A DNA stretch of 33,074 nt from NCBI GenBank assembly GCA_944326335.1, contig CALVDM010000026.1, forward strand, positions 1 to 33,074. The letters run 5' to 3'. The translations under genes were made by a program, and so were the position numbers. Origin of the DNA: an uncultured Bacteroidales bacterium. Lineage in GTDB: Bacteria; Bacteroidota; Bacteroidia; Bacteroidales; UBA932. Positions 8,238-16,992 of the stretch are shown one piece after another. Within the stretch, counting starts at the first letter, position 1, and each line of letters begins with the position of its first letter. Below the pieces are notes generated by a model. The model was given only the letters and a program-made list of their open reading frames with translations. It had not been told where the DNA came from and did not search any database.

Positions 8238-9854
8238 TCAGTCGACCTTTATCAAAGTGATGTCGCTCACTCCGAGGACAACAGGGGACCAGTCACCGTC
8301 ATATACCATCAGCGACGGATATGAACCGGGAACAGTGTCGCTTATCGTCATCTGGCGGCCGTCTGCGGAGAGTTCCACATTCAGACGCTCCGACTCCGAG
8401 ACCTCGAACGTTGTCCCGTCGTAGGATTTCAGATAGGCAAGGTACGCCGTGAAATTGTCGTACCGGTATGTGCAGACAGGGGTCTGGTACTGTGTCACGT
8501 CGATGGTGATGTTGTCGTCCCCGTCTATCGAGAGGATGAACTTAGGTCCGTACTGCTTCAGGACTTCATTTTCTGAAACATTCACAAGGTCGATGACGCC
8601 GTTGTATTCGAATCCGGCATAGCCTTCCAGCTTGAGAGCAAGCTCGTTGTACTGGCTGTAGTCCATCGACGCCTCTGTGGATGAAACGGTGGCCGTGAAT
8701 TCAGTGACGACCGTACCTGCCGATGTCCTCAAAGTCTGGCGTCCTTCCCAGGTGGTCCCGTCGAGCTGTGCTATGAGAGGGGATTCGGCTGCCGGTTTCT
8801 CCCTTTCAGGCATATCAATGGATGCCGTCTCGAGGAACCAGCCTCCTTCCTTGTCATATCCTGCCACGCAGACCATGTACGACTGCCCTGCATCAACAAT
8901 GCGGCTGTCGGTGTACGAAGCCTCGACGGAAGGTGTGCCGTCTTCAATTACCGCTTCGAACATGGCTTCCTTGCCGTCAGCCGCCATGTTGGCCTCTATC
9001 ACGGACTTGTATCCCACAACGGTATAGTATTTCCCGACTTCAGGCTTTGCCTCCACCGAGATGTCAAGGTCCCTTGAAGTCCGGCCGTTCAGACTTATGG
9101 TTACCGGAGACGCCAGATCCGAAGGTTTGATGTCCGGAGTGGCTATCTCGAGATAAACAGGCATGGAGGTGAAGGTGCCGTCCGGATTCCAGCCATAGAC
9201 ATACACATAGTTCGTGGAGCCCGGCTCAACATAATCCTTGACCGTGATTGTCTGCTCGCCAGTCATGAGCACAAGATTCAGGATGGCCGACAGGCTCTGT
9301 CCGGAGGATGTTGCATAGGAGTCGTATTTGTCAAGGTCCGAACTCATGATGGCACTCAGCCCGCCGAGATTATCCCAGTCTTCCCACATCGCCTGCGTGT
9401 TCCAGTCGGAATACCAGGTGACTTCGTTGTCTGAAGGCTTTATCCTGTATGTAAATTCGGTCGGAAGCGCCTGGACCTCCTCTATGACGAATGTCGGGGC
9501 CGGCCTGTCCAGCGTGCTGAAGCTGAATGCAGCCCAGTCGGAGTCGTAGTCCTCCCCGTGAGGAGAGACGGCCTTCATCTTCAGGACGTGCTGGGATGCG
9601 GTGGCCAGATTCTCGAATGTCACTGACGTGGAAGTGACAGTCTCCGCACGTTCCACATCAAGCTGGTATGTGTATGAAGCCGCACCGTCGACAGGTTTCC
9701 ATGATATGGTGGCTGTGTTCTGCGTAGCCATGTCGAGAGTCATCACGGGTGCGGTCAGTTTCACCGGCTCGCTCTCCTGGGACTTCTCGCATGAAACCGT
9801 GAGCAGCACTGCCGGCAGCAGGACAGCTGCAAGTCTTGATATACTGTTTTTCAT
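8238..9854 (-). CDS. Fibronectin type III domain lipoprotein
   Basis: This 538-residue protein has a lipoprotein signal ending LTVSC (Cys22), followed by EKSQESE. A clear FN3 domain covers about 33-120, with TLDMATQNTATISWKPV at its start and the AASYTYQLDV strand. Two further FN3-like segments follow, at about 120-240 and 245-350. The C-terminal 180 residues, from about LIAQLDGTTWEGRQ, look like an eight-strand beta sheet of the lipocalin-like type. No catalytic motif is visible. The gene lies 17 bases after its upstream neighbour and 5 before the protease, deep in the operon. A role as a binding protein beside the SusCD importer is inferred from position. Confidence 0.8.
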   Translation of the reverse strand: MKNSISRLAAVLLPAVLLTVSCEKSQESEPVKLTAPVMTLDMATQNTATISWKPVDGAASYTYQLDVERAETVTSTSVTFENLATASQHVLKMKAVSPHGEDYDSDWAAFSFSTLDRPAPTFVIEEVQALPTEFTYRIKPSDNEVTWYSDWNTQAMWEDWDNLGGLSAIMSSDLDKYDSYATSSGQSLSAILNLVLMTGEQTITVKDYVEPGSTNYVYVYGWNPDGTFTSMPVYLEIATPDIKPSDLASPVTISLNGRTSRDLDISVEAKPEVGKYYTVVGYKSVIEANMAADGKEAMFEAVIEDGTPSVEASYTDSRIVDAGQSYMVCVAGYDKEGGWFLETASIDMPEREKPAAESPLIAQLDGTTWEGRQTLRTSAGTVVTEFTATVSSTEASMDYSQYNELALKLEGYAGFEYNGVIDLVNVSENEVLKQYGPKFILSIDGDDNITIDVTQYQTPVCTYRYDNFTAYLAYLKSYDGTTFEVSESERLNVELSADGRQMTISDTVPGSYPSLMVYDGDWSPVVLGVSDITLIKVD

Positions 9855-9871
9855 ATTTCCGATAAATTTAT

Positions 9872-11743
9872 TCAGTTGGCATTCTCAATAGTCACCTGGC
9901 CTGTCCAGCTTCCGGTGATGGCGTTCCTGTCGTCATCGGTCACATTGAACGTGAACGTATAGTCATCACCCGACCTGGAAACCTCTATGCTTCCTCCGAT
10001 TACAGGAGCCTGCCCTGTGACCTCCCCTGCGGAAGTGCGCAGCCAGTAGGTATATTCCCTGTTGAACACGGCATAGATGTCGTTGATATCGTATGCCGGC
10101 ATGAAGGTGAAATCAGTCCTGTCATAGTAATTCCCCACATTGTATGTCCCTGCAGGGATTCCTTCCGACGGGTCATCACTGTCTCCGGTGAGGTCTATGT
10201 AGAAATTCTCGACCACATCCGCGGACACGGGCCAGGTTATGGTGATGCCCCAGTTCCTGTCCCCGTAATATCTGGCCGATGCAGTGGAACCTCCGACGGA
10301 CGGGATTACATAGTCCTCTGTCAGCGAAGTGTAGATATTCTCCATACCCATGTCGCGGACAGGAATCTGACCGCTGAATGTACCGCTCAGTTTCGAGCCG
10401 TTGGAGGTGGTGAAATCGAAAGTCACGGTATATTCCGACCCGGTCCTTGTGATTTCGGCAGTCCCCGAGACGACAACCCCGATATGGAAATTGCCTGACT
10501 CGTCGATATGGGCAAGATAGGTACCTTCCGGCAGGGACGTCTGCTCCGGCCAGGAACCAGGTCTGAGGCGGCCCTCATCCTTTGACGCATCCCCTACACG
10601 CAAGGTGTGGCTGCCGTTCTCTTCAATCTCCTCAAGCACAATCGTCTCCATATCGAGATACAGGGCCTCGCCCGGACCTCTGTAACCGCCTGTAATGTCA
10701 TTGACGGACATGTTGGCAAATTCCAGATATATGTTGTCCTGCGCCGGATAGCCTGCGACCCTTCCGTAATTCACTCCGGAAGCCGTGGTGAGGCTGATGT
10801 CAAGGATGTCTTCTTTGAGCTCGCCGACAGTGACCTGCCCCGGGTCGTCTGTGCCCTCAGGGAATCTGTAGCTCATCGGGCCCGAATAATCCACCTGACG
10901 GATTACAGTCCCGGCTGAACCGGCAGCGAACATGATTTCAGTATGGATAAGGCCGGAAATCACATAATCCGAGCCTTTCTTCGTGACGGTCAGGTATGTG
11001 CCGGTGCGCGGATAGCATGCCGTCTCGTTTATGCCGTCGCCGTCCGGACCTATTTCTCCGCAGGTGCCTGCAGTGATGGTCCATATCGCCGGGGTACCTC
11101 CGTCGGAGAGGTCTTCATAGACGTATGTCCCCTCAGGGAGTTCCGGGTGCTCTCCGTCTGCAGACGTCGGAGCCACGAGAGTCAGCCTGTACATGTAGCT
11201 TGAAGGCTTCGACGAACCGTCCTCGTTGTACTCGCGCGTCGAGAGGTTCAGTACATACTCCGACACGCCTGAAATCTGCGTGTCCTGCTCTCCGTAGTAC
11301 CTGACATACGCACCGGCGATTTCGTCAGTTACATCAGGTATGACAGGCTCCTCCTCGGTCGTGGACATGGAGAGGGTGGCGATGTCACTGTACTCCTCGT
11401 CTCTTGCAGCTACAGCATATACGGTGTATTCGGTTTCAGACAAGAGATTGTTCACTGCCGCAGTGAACGGGGCGGTAATGTCGATGTTCGTGCCGGACAT
11501 GATTATGTCCTGCGCCGTCAGCTCCGCTCCATTGGCTGACTCGAGCACCAGATAGGCGGCACGGTCGCAATGTGAAGCGGTCAATGTGAATGAAATGGAA
11601 CCGGATGTCGCATGGACTGCCTGCAGCGTAATCTGCGGGGAGGATGTCTCCGTCCCGTCCTCGGACTTCGTGCATGACTGGAACGCCATAAGCACTGTCA
11701 CGGCAGACAGGATGCATATCCGGAAAAGGCTGTATCGTTTCAT
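9872..11743 (-). CDS. Lipoprotein with an FN3-like domain and three copies of the recurrent module
   Basis: This 623-residue protein has a signal ending AFQSC (Cys24), followed by TKSEDGTE. One FN3-like domain spans about 34-130. The rest consists of three tandem modules of about 140-190 residues, beginning near 140, 327 and 488. Each has an aromatic-rich opening (AYVRYYG, GRVAGYP, ASARYYG), then the motif (I/L)P-x-G-T-Y at 202, 404 and 529, then a GG or TG strand and a closing Y/F/W-S/T-G turn. The same module closes the two BACON lipoproteins of this operon. I do not recognise it as a named family. The alternating beta pattern suggests sandwich folds that bind a ligand, but nothing shows which one. 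Confidence 0.8.
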   Translation of the reverse strand: MKRYSLFRICILSAVTVLMAFQSCTKSEDGTETSSPQITLQAVHATSGSISFTLTASHCDRAAYLVLESANGAELTAQDIIMSGTNIDITAPFTAAVNNLLSETEYTVYAVAARDEEYSDIATLSMSTTEEEPVIPDVTDEIAGAYVRYYGEQDTQISGVSEYVLNLSTREYNEDGSSKPSSYMYRLTLVAPTSADGEHPELPEGTYVYEDLSDGGTPAIWTITAGTCGEIGPDGDGINETACYPRTGTYLTVTKKGSDYVISGLIHTEIMFAAGSAGTVIRQVDYSGPMSYRFPEGTDDPGQVTVGELKEDILDISLTTASGVNYGRVAGYPAQDNIYLEFANMSVNDITGGYRGPGEALYLDMETIVLEEIEENGSHTLRVGDASKDEGRLRPGSWPEQTSLPEGTYLAHIDESGNFHIGVVVSGTAEITRTGSEYTVTFDFTTSNGSKLSGTFSGQIPVRDMGMENIYTSLTEDYVIPSVGGSTASARYYGDRNWGITITWPVSADVVENFYIDLTGDSDDPSEGIPAGTYNVGNYYDRTDFTFMPAYDINDIYAVFNREYTYWLRTSAGEVTGQAPVIGGSIEVSRSGDDYTFTFNVTDDDRNAITGSWTGQVTIENAN

Positions 11744-11767
11744 AGCTTCCTGTTATTTAAGTTCAAT

Positions 11768-13540
11768 CTATTCTCCCTGGTTTTCTCCGGTTTTCCTGAC
11801 CATCCTTATGTCTTCATCGAGTGATGGATTGACGCTGGCCAGCATGTAACCGTCTATGTATGGCATCTGTGCCACATATCCCATGGACTTGGCCGTGAAC
11901 ATGGAGCCGTCGTCGAGCTTGAACGGCGTCGCCACGACAGATGCGCTGTTGTTCCCGTCATCGGTGAACCTCGATTCGGCCATGACGAAGTTCTCGCCCG
12001 CGATGACATCGTAGTCGGCCAATGCGGCGAAATAGATGGATGCCGAATATCCTATCTCATCGCCCATGTCCACAGGGCCGAGGTATGAGCCTATCCACTG
12101 GATGGCACCTGTCTCGTCGTCATAGAGGACTCCGATGTCAGGTACATTGATGTCTTCCTCCATGAGCCCGTCCACCTTGCCGAATCCGCTGACTGTGTAG
12201 CCGATTCCAGGGACAGAGCCCTTTATCTCTATGTCGAAGCTCACCTTGTGCAGATAGTCGTCCTGGTCGACATAGTTCGCGGACACTGTCCAAGTGCCCA
12301 CCCACCTGAGGTAGTCTTCCGTGGCCGAGAGGACTTCCGGCTCGAAGGCATCCGACACCTGGTATTCACCTGTCACCACACCGTCCACATCTATGCCTAT
12401 CGCAAGTGCATAGTATTTCTCGCCTTCCTCGAGGGCTTCCACCGGACGCTCCACAGTCCCGGTGTAGGAGTAGTCGTACCATGTCGCTTCTATCCCGAAA
12501 GCGGCATACTCGTCTATCACCTTCTGCTGGGCTTCGGTCTCCTGGGCTATGACTTCCCTGAGCAATGCCTGGGTAATCTCCCCGGCCTGCGCAAGCCTGT
12601 CCTCCTCAACTACGGATATGAAGAATCTTTCCTCGTCTGCGGATGTCACGGTGATATTGTCCACGGCTCGGCCGCTGTACAGACCCTTGCCTGTGTATTC
12701 CACAACCCAGTCCTCATGCTCATAGTACGGGAGGTCTCCCCTGTCGGTCTTGAAGGTCATGTCAACCGGAAGCCCGTAGACAGTGCCATCGTCATACAGT
12801 CCGGTCACGACAATCCTGTATTTTTTCCCTGGCTCGAGGTCCGGGGTGCCCGGGAAATCGTCAGGCACATTGAATATCTTCCTTCCGTGGTCAATGACCT
12901 CTGCAGGTGCATCGAGACTCCCTACCTCCTTCTCTATAAGCCGGTCCACCGGGGTCTCGAGGTCGGTCGTCCAGAATACATAATAAGGGTAGGTGTCGTC
13001 GAAGCGGCTGTTGGTCTGGACCTCAACCTGGACGGTCCTGGTCTCGGCCACCACTACATGCATATTGAACGGTGCCGCTCCGGTCTGTGTCGTGAACACG
13101 CATGTGTCCCGTGTGCCATATACGGAGAAATCCTCGTCCAGTCCGAAGACCACATACGAGTATTTGCGGTTCGGAAGAAGGCCGGTCACGACATCCGTCG
13201 AGGAATTTCCCGAGAAAGTCACGTCATCGAAAGCCAGCATCGCATCTTCCGCAAGGTCCGAACGAAGTTCCTCGATTTTTCCGGCTATGGCTTCATCGAT
13301 GGAGGTGCCGTATTCGAAAGCACATCCCGCATACCGGCAGTCGGCCGGCCCGTTATGGGTGATGTTCATGGTAGCCCCCTTCTGGGTAGGGAACTCGGAT
13401 GTCACCTCGAACACCGTCATCTCCTTGCTGACAGACGAAAGGTCGTCTTCCTTTGTGCACCCAGCCATCACTGCTGCAAGTGCGGACACCAGGAGCAGCC
13501 CCCGGAGTCCCGTATTCATATTTTCATGCATAGTCATCAT
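11768..13540 (-). CDS. Lipoprotein with FN3-like repeats and a lipocalin-like C-terminus
   Basis: This protein has up to 590 residues. The signal ends VMAGC, followed by TKEDD, an acidic stretch typical of surface lipoproteins. Four in-frame ATGs (13540, 13537, 13531, 13519) compete; the one at 13519 gives the most typical signal length (Cys21), and the longest frame is listed here. Three FN3-like domains lie at about 40-150, 155-270 and 280-395. The turns LLPNRKYSYVVFGLD, LEPGKKYRIVVTGLYDDG and LEEGEKYYALAIGIDVDG repeat the same L-x-(P/E)-(N/G)-x-K-Y pattern. From about residue 400 a WVGTWTVSANY start suggests a lipocalin-like or similar beta barrel. The function is unknown; the position in the operon suggests substrate capture. 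Confidence 0.8.
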   Translation of the reverse strand: MMTMHENMNTGLRGLLLVSALAAVMAGCTKEDDLSSVSKEMTVFEVTSEFPTQKGATMNITHNGPADCRYAGCAFEYGTSIDEAIAGKIEELRSDLAEDAMLAFDDVTFSGNSSTDVVTGLLPNRKYSYVVFGLDEDFSVYGTRDTCVFTTQTGAAPFNMHVVVAETRTVQVEVQTNSRFDDTYPYYVFWTTDLETPVDRLIEKEVGSLDAPAEVIDHGRKIFNVPDDFPGTPDLEPGKKYRIVVTGLYDDGTVYGLPVDMTFKTDRGDLPYYEHEDWVVEYTGKGLYSGRAVDNITVTSADEERFFISVVEEDRLAQAGEITQALLREVIAQETEAQQKVIDEYAAFGIEATWYDYSYTGTVERPVEALEEGEKYYALAIGIDVDGVVTGEYQVSDAFEPEVLSATEDYLRWVGTWTVSANYVDQDDYLHKVSFDIEIKGSVPGIGYTVSGFGKVDGLMEEDINVPDIGVLYDDETGAIQWIGSYLGPVDMGDEIGYSASIYFAALADYDVIAGENFVMAESRFTDDGNNSASVVATPFKLDDGSMFTAKSMGYVAQMPYIDGYMLASVNPSLDEDIRMVRKTGENQGE

Positions 13541-13552
13541 GTCGTTTTGGTA

Positions 13553-14035
13553 TTAGAGGAAGCGTGGAGGTACCGTCTCGCCGTCCGCTGACCTTGTCCA
13601 GAACGGAGGCACGGCGTCATCCCTGACTTCTGACGGTATCTGAGCCCTCGCATAGACACAGGTCTCGGTGCCGCCCGTCATGATGAGATTGTCATTCTCG
13701 TAGCTCACGACATAGTCCGTGGCCCACATCACCCCGTCGCTGTACTGTCCGGATGCCACGGAGCCGGAAACGCTGTACCAGCCGTCGTAGCGCACATATC
13801 TGTCGCTGTCCGACAGTCTCTGGAAGGTCTCGAACGAACCCGCCCCGTCGAAAGAGATGTACACGTCAAGGCTTCTTCCGTCCAGTCCGAGGTCCTCGAC
13901 AGGGACTCCGCCGAGTGTCGTCAGCTTCCAGTCGCCCGACAGCAGGTCGTAATCAATATGTTCCTTCTGGTTGCAAGATACTGCTGCAGTCAAAGCCAGC
14001 ACAGGCACCATCAGTTTGAATATCAGTTTATTCAT
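13553..14035 (-). CDS. Small lipocalin-like lipoprotein
   Basis: The start is the ATG at 14035, giving 160 residues; an upstream TTG at 14062 would only lengthen the signal. The signal ends TAAVSC with lipidated Cys21, followed by NQKEHIDYD. The mature part opens with LLSGDWKLTTLGG, the L-x-G-x-W strand typical of lipocalin-like domains in Bacteroidota, and continues with short alternating beta strands. No catalytic residue can be named. It sits between subtilisin B (52 bases) and the FN3-like lipoprotein (12 bases). Lipocalin-like folds often bind small hydrophobic or peptide ligands or act as inhibitors; a role as a chaperone or inhibitor of the neighbouring protease is possible but speculative. 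Confidence 0.75.
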   Translation of the reverse strand: MNKLIFKLMVPVLALTAAVSCNQKEHIDYDLLSGDWKLTTLGGVPVEDLGLDGRSLDVYISFDGAGSFETFQRLSDSDRYVRYDGWYSVSGSVASGQYSDGVMWATDYVVSYENDNLIMTGGTETCVYARAQIPSEVRDDAVPPFWTRSADGETVPPRFL

Positions 14036-14087
14036 CTTATTTGTTTTTAGTCTGTTTCCCAATCGAATTTCCGTACTGTCACCGGCA

Positions 14088-16112
14088 TCAGAGCCATCCG
14101 CCGTTTTCCGACACGTTGGCCCTGGCCATTATGGACACTTCCCTTTTCACCCTCTGTCCGGAAGGTGTGTCGGAAGCATTCTCCGAGTCTCCGCCTACAA
14201 GGGCCGAAACGGTGATTTTCACCGAACCGATACGTGTAGGGTGTATGTACAGTTTCCCGTATTTCACATAAGGCTGGCCGAGAAGCCCGATGGCGTTCAT
14301 CTCGTCGATTTCGAGAGGCTCCACCTCAGGGGAGTTCAGCAGGACAGACGAGGCTCCGCCGCCGAAGAATTCCTCGAGGCTCACGCCCTGTTCCTGTCCG
14401 ACCTTCACTGTCACGACAGGGGTCCCTTCAATCTGCATGAGGAGTCTCCAGGCGTCTATCGTCCCGCTTCCCATCTTGCCCTTGAAAGGAGAAAGCGGCA
14501 TCTGCGAAATGCTGTTGTTGTACATCGTGCGCTTTGAGCCTGACAGGAGATGGTCTATGTCGTTGACAGAAGTCAGCAGGAGCGACATGAACTGGTCCTG
14601 GGTGTAGTGCCTGCCCATCTTCAGTGCATAAGACAATCCGAGTGCGGCCACTCCGGAGACATGCGGGCAGGCCATGGATGTACCCTGCATATAGCCGTAC
14701 TCCGGTACGGTCTGCGAGCCTGTAGGCTGCCCGTCCGTGCCCACTTCGTCGATAGGCTCGGTAGGCATGGTGGAGAGGATGCATGTGGATTCGCTGTAAG
14801 TAGACCCGGTGTAGTATTCACCGCCCGGAGCTGCGATATCGCAGCCATAGCCGTAGTTCGTGTAATTTGCCGGGAGATTGTCGCAGCCGATGGCGGTCAC
14901 GCTCACAAGCCTTCTGTATGCACCCGGATAAGCAGCCATGGACTGGCTCTCGTTTCCGGAAGCGAATATCGCGATGCCGCCGTCAATGGCGTCACAGCCT
15001 GCATTGTCCAGGAAATAGTTGAGTGCCTGTGCCTCTATGCCCTGAGCACGGTTTTCATAGTCCGCATCGTTGGTGACAGTGCCGGCAAGGGAACCGAACG
15101 AGCACTGGAGTATCGAAGCTCCCATGTTCGCCGCATATATTATGGCCTCCGAAGATATGTCCGTCGTGCCTCCGTCGGTGCCGTCGAATACCTGGCAGGA
15201 CATGATGCGTACGCCGTCGGAGCCGTTGCCGGAGGAGCCTCCTGCAATCCCGCACACTCCGATACCGTTGTTGTTCACGGCTGCTATCGTGCCGGCGACA
15301 TGTGTACCGTGGCCGGAGTCTCCCGGCTTGTCCCATGTTATCTGTCCCGATTTCGCCACGAAGTTGTAGCCGTGGAGGTCGTCCTTGTACCCGTCGCTGT
15401 CATCATTGACATCGGGGTTTGTCCACATGTTGGCCGCGAGGTCCGGATGGGTGTACTGCACGCCTTCGTCAAGGACTGCGACTATCACGTGAGGGTCACC
15501 TGCAGTCAGTCTCCATGCATCCTTGACATTCACGTCGGCCCCGGCCCTTGCATTGGTGGACAGGGCCATGTCCCCCGGATTGTAGTAATGCCACTGGTCC
15601 TTCAGATAAGGGTCGTTAAAGGAAAGCTGAGAAGAAGCGGATGCCATGCCTGCTGCAGGGGCATACGACTTCAGGTCCGAAGTCCTCTTCATCCTGGTGT
15701 TGTACTGCACCTTGTCGACCGCATTGAGTCTTGCAAGCGCAGGGGCCACGAGTTCCGGATTGAAATCTGGAGCGAACGTCACCCTGTACCATCTGTCGAG
15801 ACCGTATTTCCTGTATGATTCCTCATGCCGCACATCGTAAGGGATGACCCTTTCGAAAGAGACCGCGTCATAGGCCGCCAGAAGGCTGTCAATGTCCTCC
15901 GGAAGGGCTCCTGACAAGGCTCCGGCAGCACCTTCGCCGTCCAGGCAGACAAGTATGCTGCCTTCCGCGGCTTCCGCAGGAGTGTTTATTATCTTGGCTT
16001 CGGCATATCCGGCCGTGCCGTCCGGAGCCGGTGACGGCATTTCCTTGCTGCACCCGAGCACCGCACATGAAAGTATTATTGAAAACGCTGCTGTTCTTAT
16101 AGTATTTTCCAT
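14088..16112 (-). CDS. S8 (subtilisin) family peptidase lipoprotein, copy B
   Basis: The ATG at 16112 gives 674 residues; a TTG at 16124 is less likely. The lipobox is AVLGC (Cys21), followed by SKEM. A propeptide-like region spans about 38-135, then a subtilisin domain carries Asp215 in AVLDEG, His268 in SGHGTHVAGT, Ser479 in GTSMACPHVSG and the oxyanion Asn387 in ASGNES. The C-terminal beta domain ends NVSENGGWL. Length, order of parts and many stretches match copy A, so the two arose by duplication but have clearly diverged in the propeptide and in the insert before the catalytic serine. This copy has the standard HGTH. It is the promoter-proximal protease of the operon and probably makes the peptides that SusCD imports. 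Confidence 0.94.
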   Translation of the reverse strand: MENTIRTAAFSIILSCAVLGCSKEMPSPAPDGTAGYAEAKIINTPAEAAEGSILVCLDGEGAAGALSGALPEDIDSLLAAYDAVSFERVIPYDVRHEESYRKYGLDRWYRVTFAPDFNPELVAPALARLNAVDKVQYNTRMKRTSDLKSYAPAAGMASASSQLSFNDPYLKDQWHYYNPGDMALSTNARAGADVNVKDAWRLTAGDPHVIVAVLDEGVQYTHPDLAANMWTNPDVNDDSDGYKDDLHGYNFVAKSGQITWDKPGDSGHGTHVAGTIAAVNNNGIGVCGIAGGSSGNGSDGVRIMSCQVFDGTDGGTTDISSEAIIYAANMGASILQCSFGSLAGTVTNDADYENRAQGIEAQALNYFLDNAGCDAIDGGIAIFASGNESQSMAAYPGAYRRLVSVTAIGCDNLPANYTNYGYGCDIAAPGGEYYTGSTYSESTCILSTMPTEPIDEVGTDGQPTGSQTVPEYGYMQGTSMACPHVSGVAALGLSYALKMGRHYTQDQFMSLLLTSVNDIDHLLSGSKRTMYNNSISQMPLSPFKGKMGSGTIDAWRLLMQIEGTPVVTVKVGQEQGVSLEEFFGGGASSVLLNSPEVEPLEIDEMNAIGLLGQPYVKYGKLYIHPTRIGSVKITVSALVGGDSENASDTPSGQRVKREVSIMARANVSENGGWL

Positions 16113-16156
16113 ATCTTGTGTCAATTCTTTGAGTGAATCTCCTTACTCCCTGAAGG

Positions 16157-16966
16157 TCAGTAGGACAACAATACCATGAACTGGTCCGTAAGTTCCCCGA
16201 AGCCGCCGTATCCTTCCACGACATAGTCGTAGGTGAAGGAGAAAAGACCTGTCTCCGGGTCGTATGAGGCATCAACAGCATCGCCCGAAATGATACCGAG
16301 GGATGTCCCGCTCTGGTCCTGATATGACATGCCGGTGCTGTATGAGTCTTCCACCATAGTCACATTGAGCCCGCCGTCCCATTTGAAGAGGACATGGTAG
16401 CCGTCCTCGAACAGAGACGGGAAGCGGTATGTGTCGAGAAGAGGAGAGTATTCGAGAATCTGCTCCCAGGTGGAGTAGGAAGACTGCATCAGCTCGCTGT
16501 GGTACATCCCGTATGCATACATCTGGTAGTCCTCCCTTATGACGGTGAACTCCACCGAGGTGTCGTTGAGGCCGTAGACCCTTGCGTAGCGCGGGTCGGT
16601 TATGCTTATCTTTGCGGAATACTCCTTCTGTATCCTGGCCGAGTCAAAGAACACGGTGAAGGATGCGTGCGAGGCTCCGTCCTCGAACTGCAGGGAGGTC
16701 ATCGCGAATATGCCGCTTTCGCTCGCCTCTATCTTCAGAGGGACCACTATCGCCCCTTCTATGTTCTCGCGTGAGACAGTGAAGGTGACGGACGCCTCCT
16801 CCGACTGGTCCAGTTCATAAACCTTCGACTGGCCTCCGTCGAAATAGACATCATAGCAGTCGTCCCTGTCCATTGCCACAGGCTCTTCCTTCGAGCACGA
16901 GCATATCGCAAGGAAAGCCGCCGCCGGAATCATGTATCTGACAATATTCTTCATAATGTTCATCAT
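16157..16966 (-). CDS. Small lipoprotein downstream of SusD, DUF4843-like in context
   Basis: An in-frame ATG at 16993 overlaps the susD stop (TGATG) and would give 278 residues. I list the ATG at 16966, which follows an A-rich leader and gives a normal lipoprotein signal; 16954 is also possible. The signal ends LAICSC and is followed by SKEEP. The mature part opens with a Calx-beta or DUF4843-like sandwich: YDVYFDGGQSKVYELDQ, then VTFTVSREN, then VVPLKIEASES and a closing VEFTVIRED. The last 110 residues are a second beta-rich part. Proteins of this kind often follow a SusCD pair in Bacteroidota and are thought to be surface ligand-binding proteins. The family assignment is tentative. Confidence 0.8.
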   Translation of the reverse strand: MMNIMKNIVRYMIPAAAFLAICSCSKEEPVAMDRDDCYDVYFDGGQSKVYELDQSEEASVTFTVSRENIEGAIVVPLKIEASESGIFAMTSLQFEDGASHASFTVFFDSARIQKEYSAKISITDPRYARVYGLNDTSVEFTVIREDYQMYAYGMYHSELMQSSYSTWEQILEYSPLLDTYRFPSLFEDGYHVLFKWDGGLNVTMVEDSYSTGMSYQDQSGTSLGIISGDAVDASYDPETGLFSFTYDYVVEGYGGFGELTDQFMVLLSY

Positions 16967-16992
16967 CTGTTTTTGTTTATCCCGTAACGTCA

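Noticed and set aside
12248-13591. Plus-strand open frame of 447 codons
   Set aside because: It lies opposite the lipoprotein gene at 11768-13540 and is rich in His, Arg and Val with no domain, signal or start context. It is a mirror of the codon bias of the real gene.
14550-15818. Plus-strand open frame of 422 codons
   Set aside because: It is antisense to subtilisin B, whose catalytic motifs are intact. The translated sequence resembles no family and has no start context.
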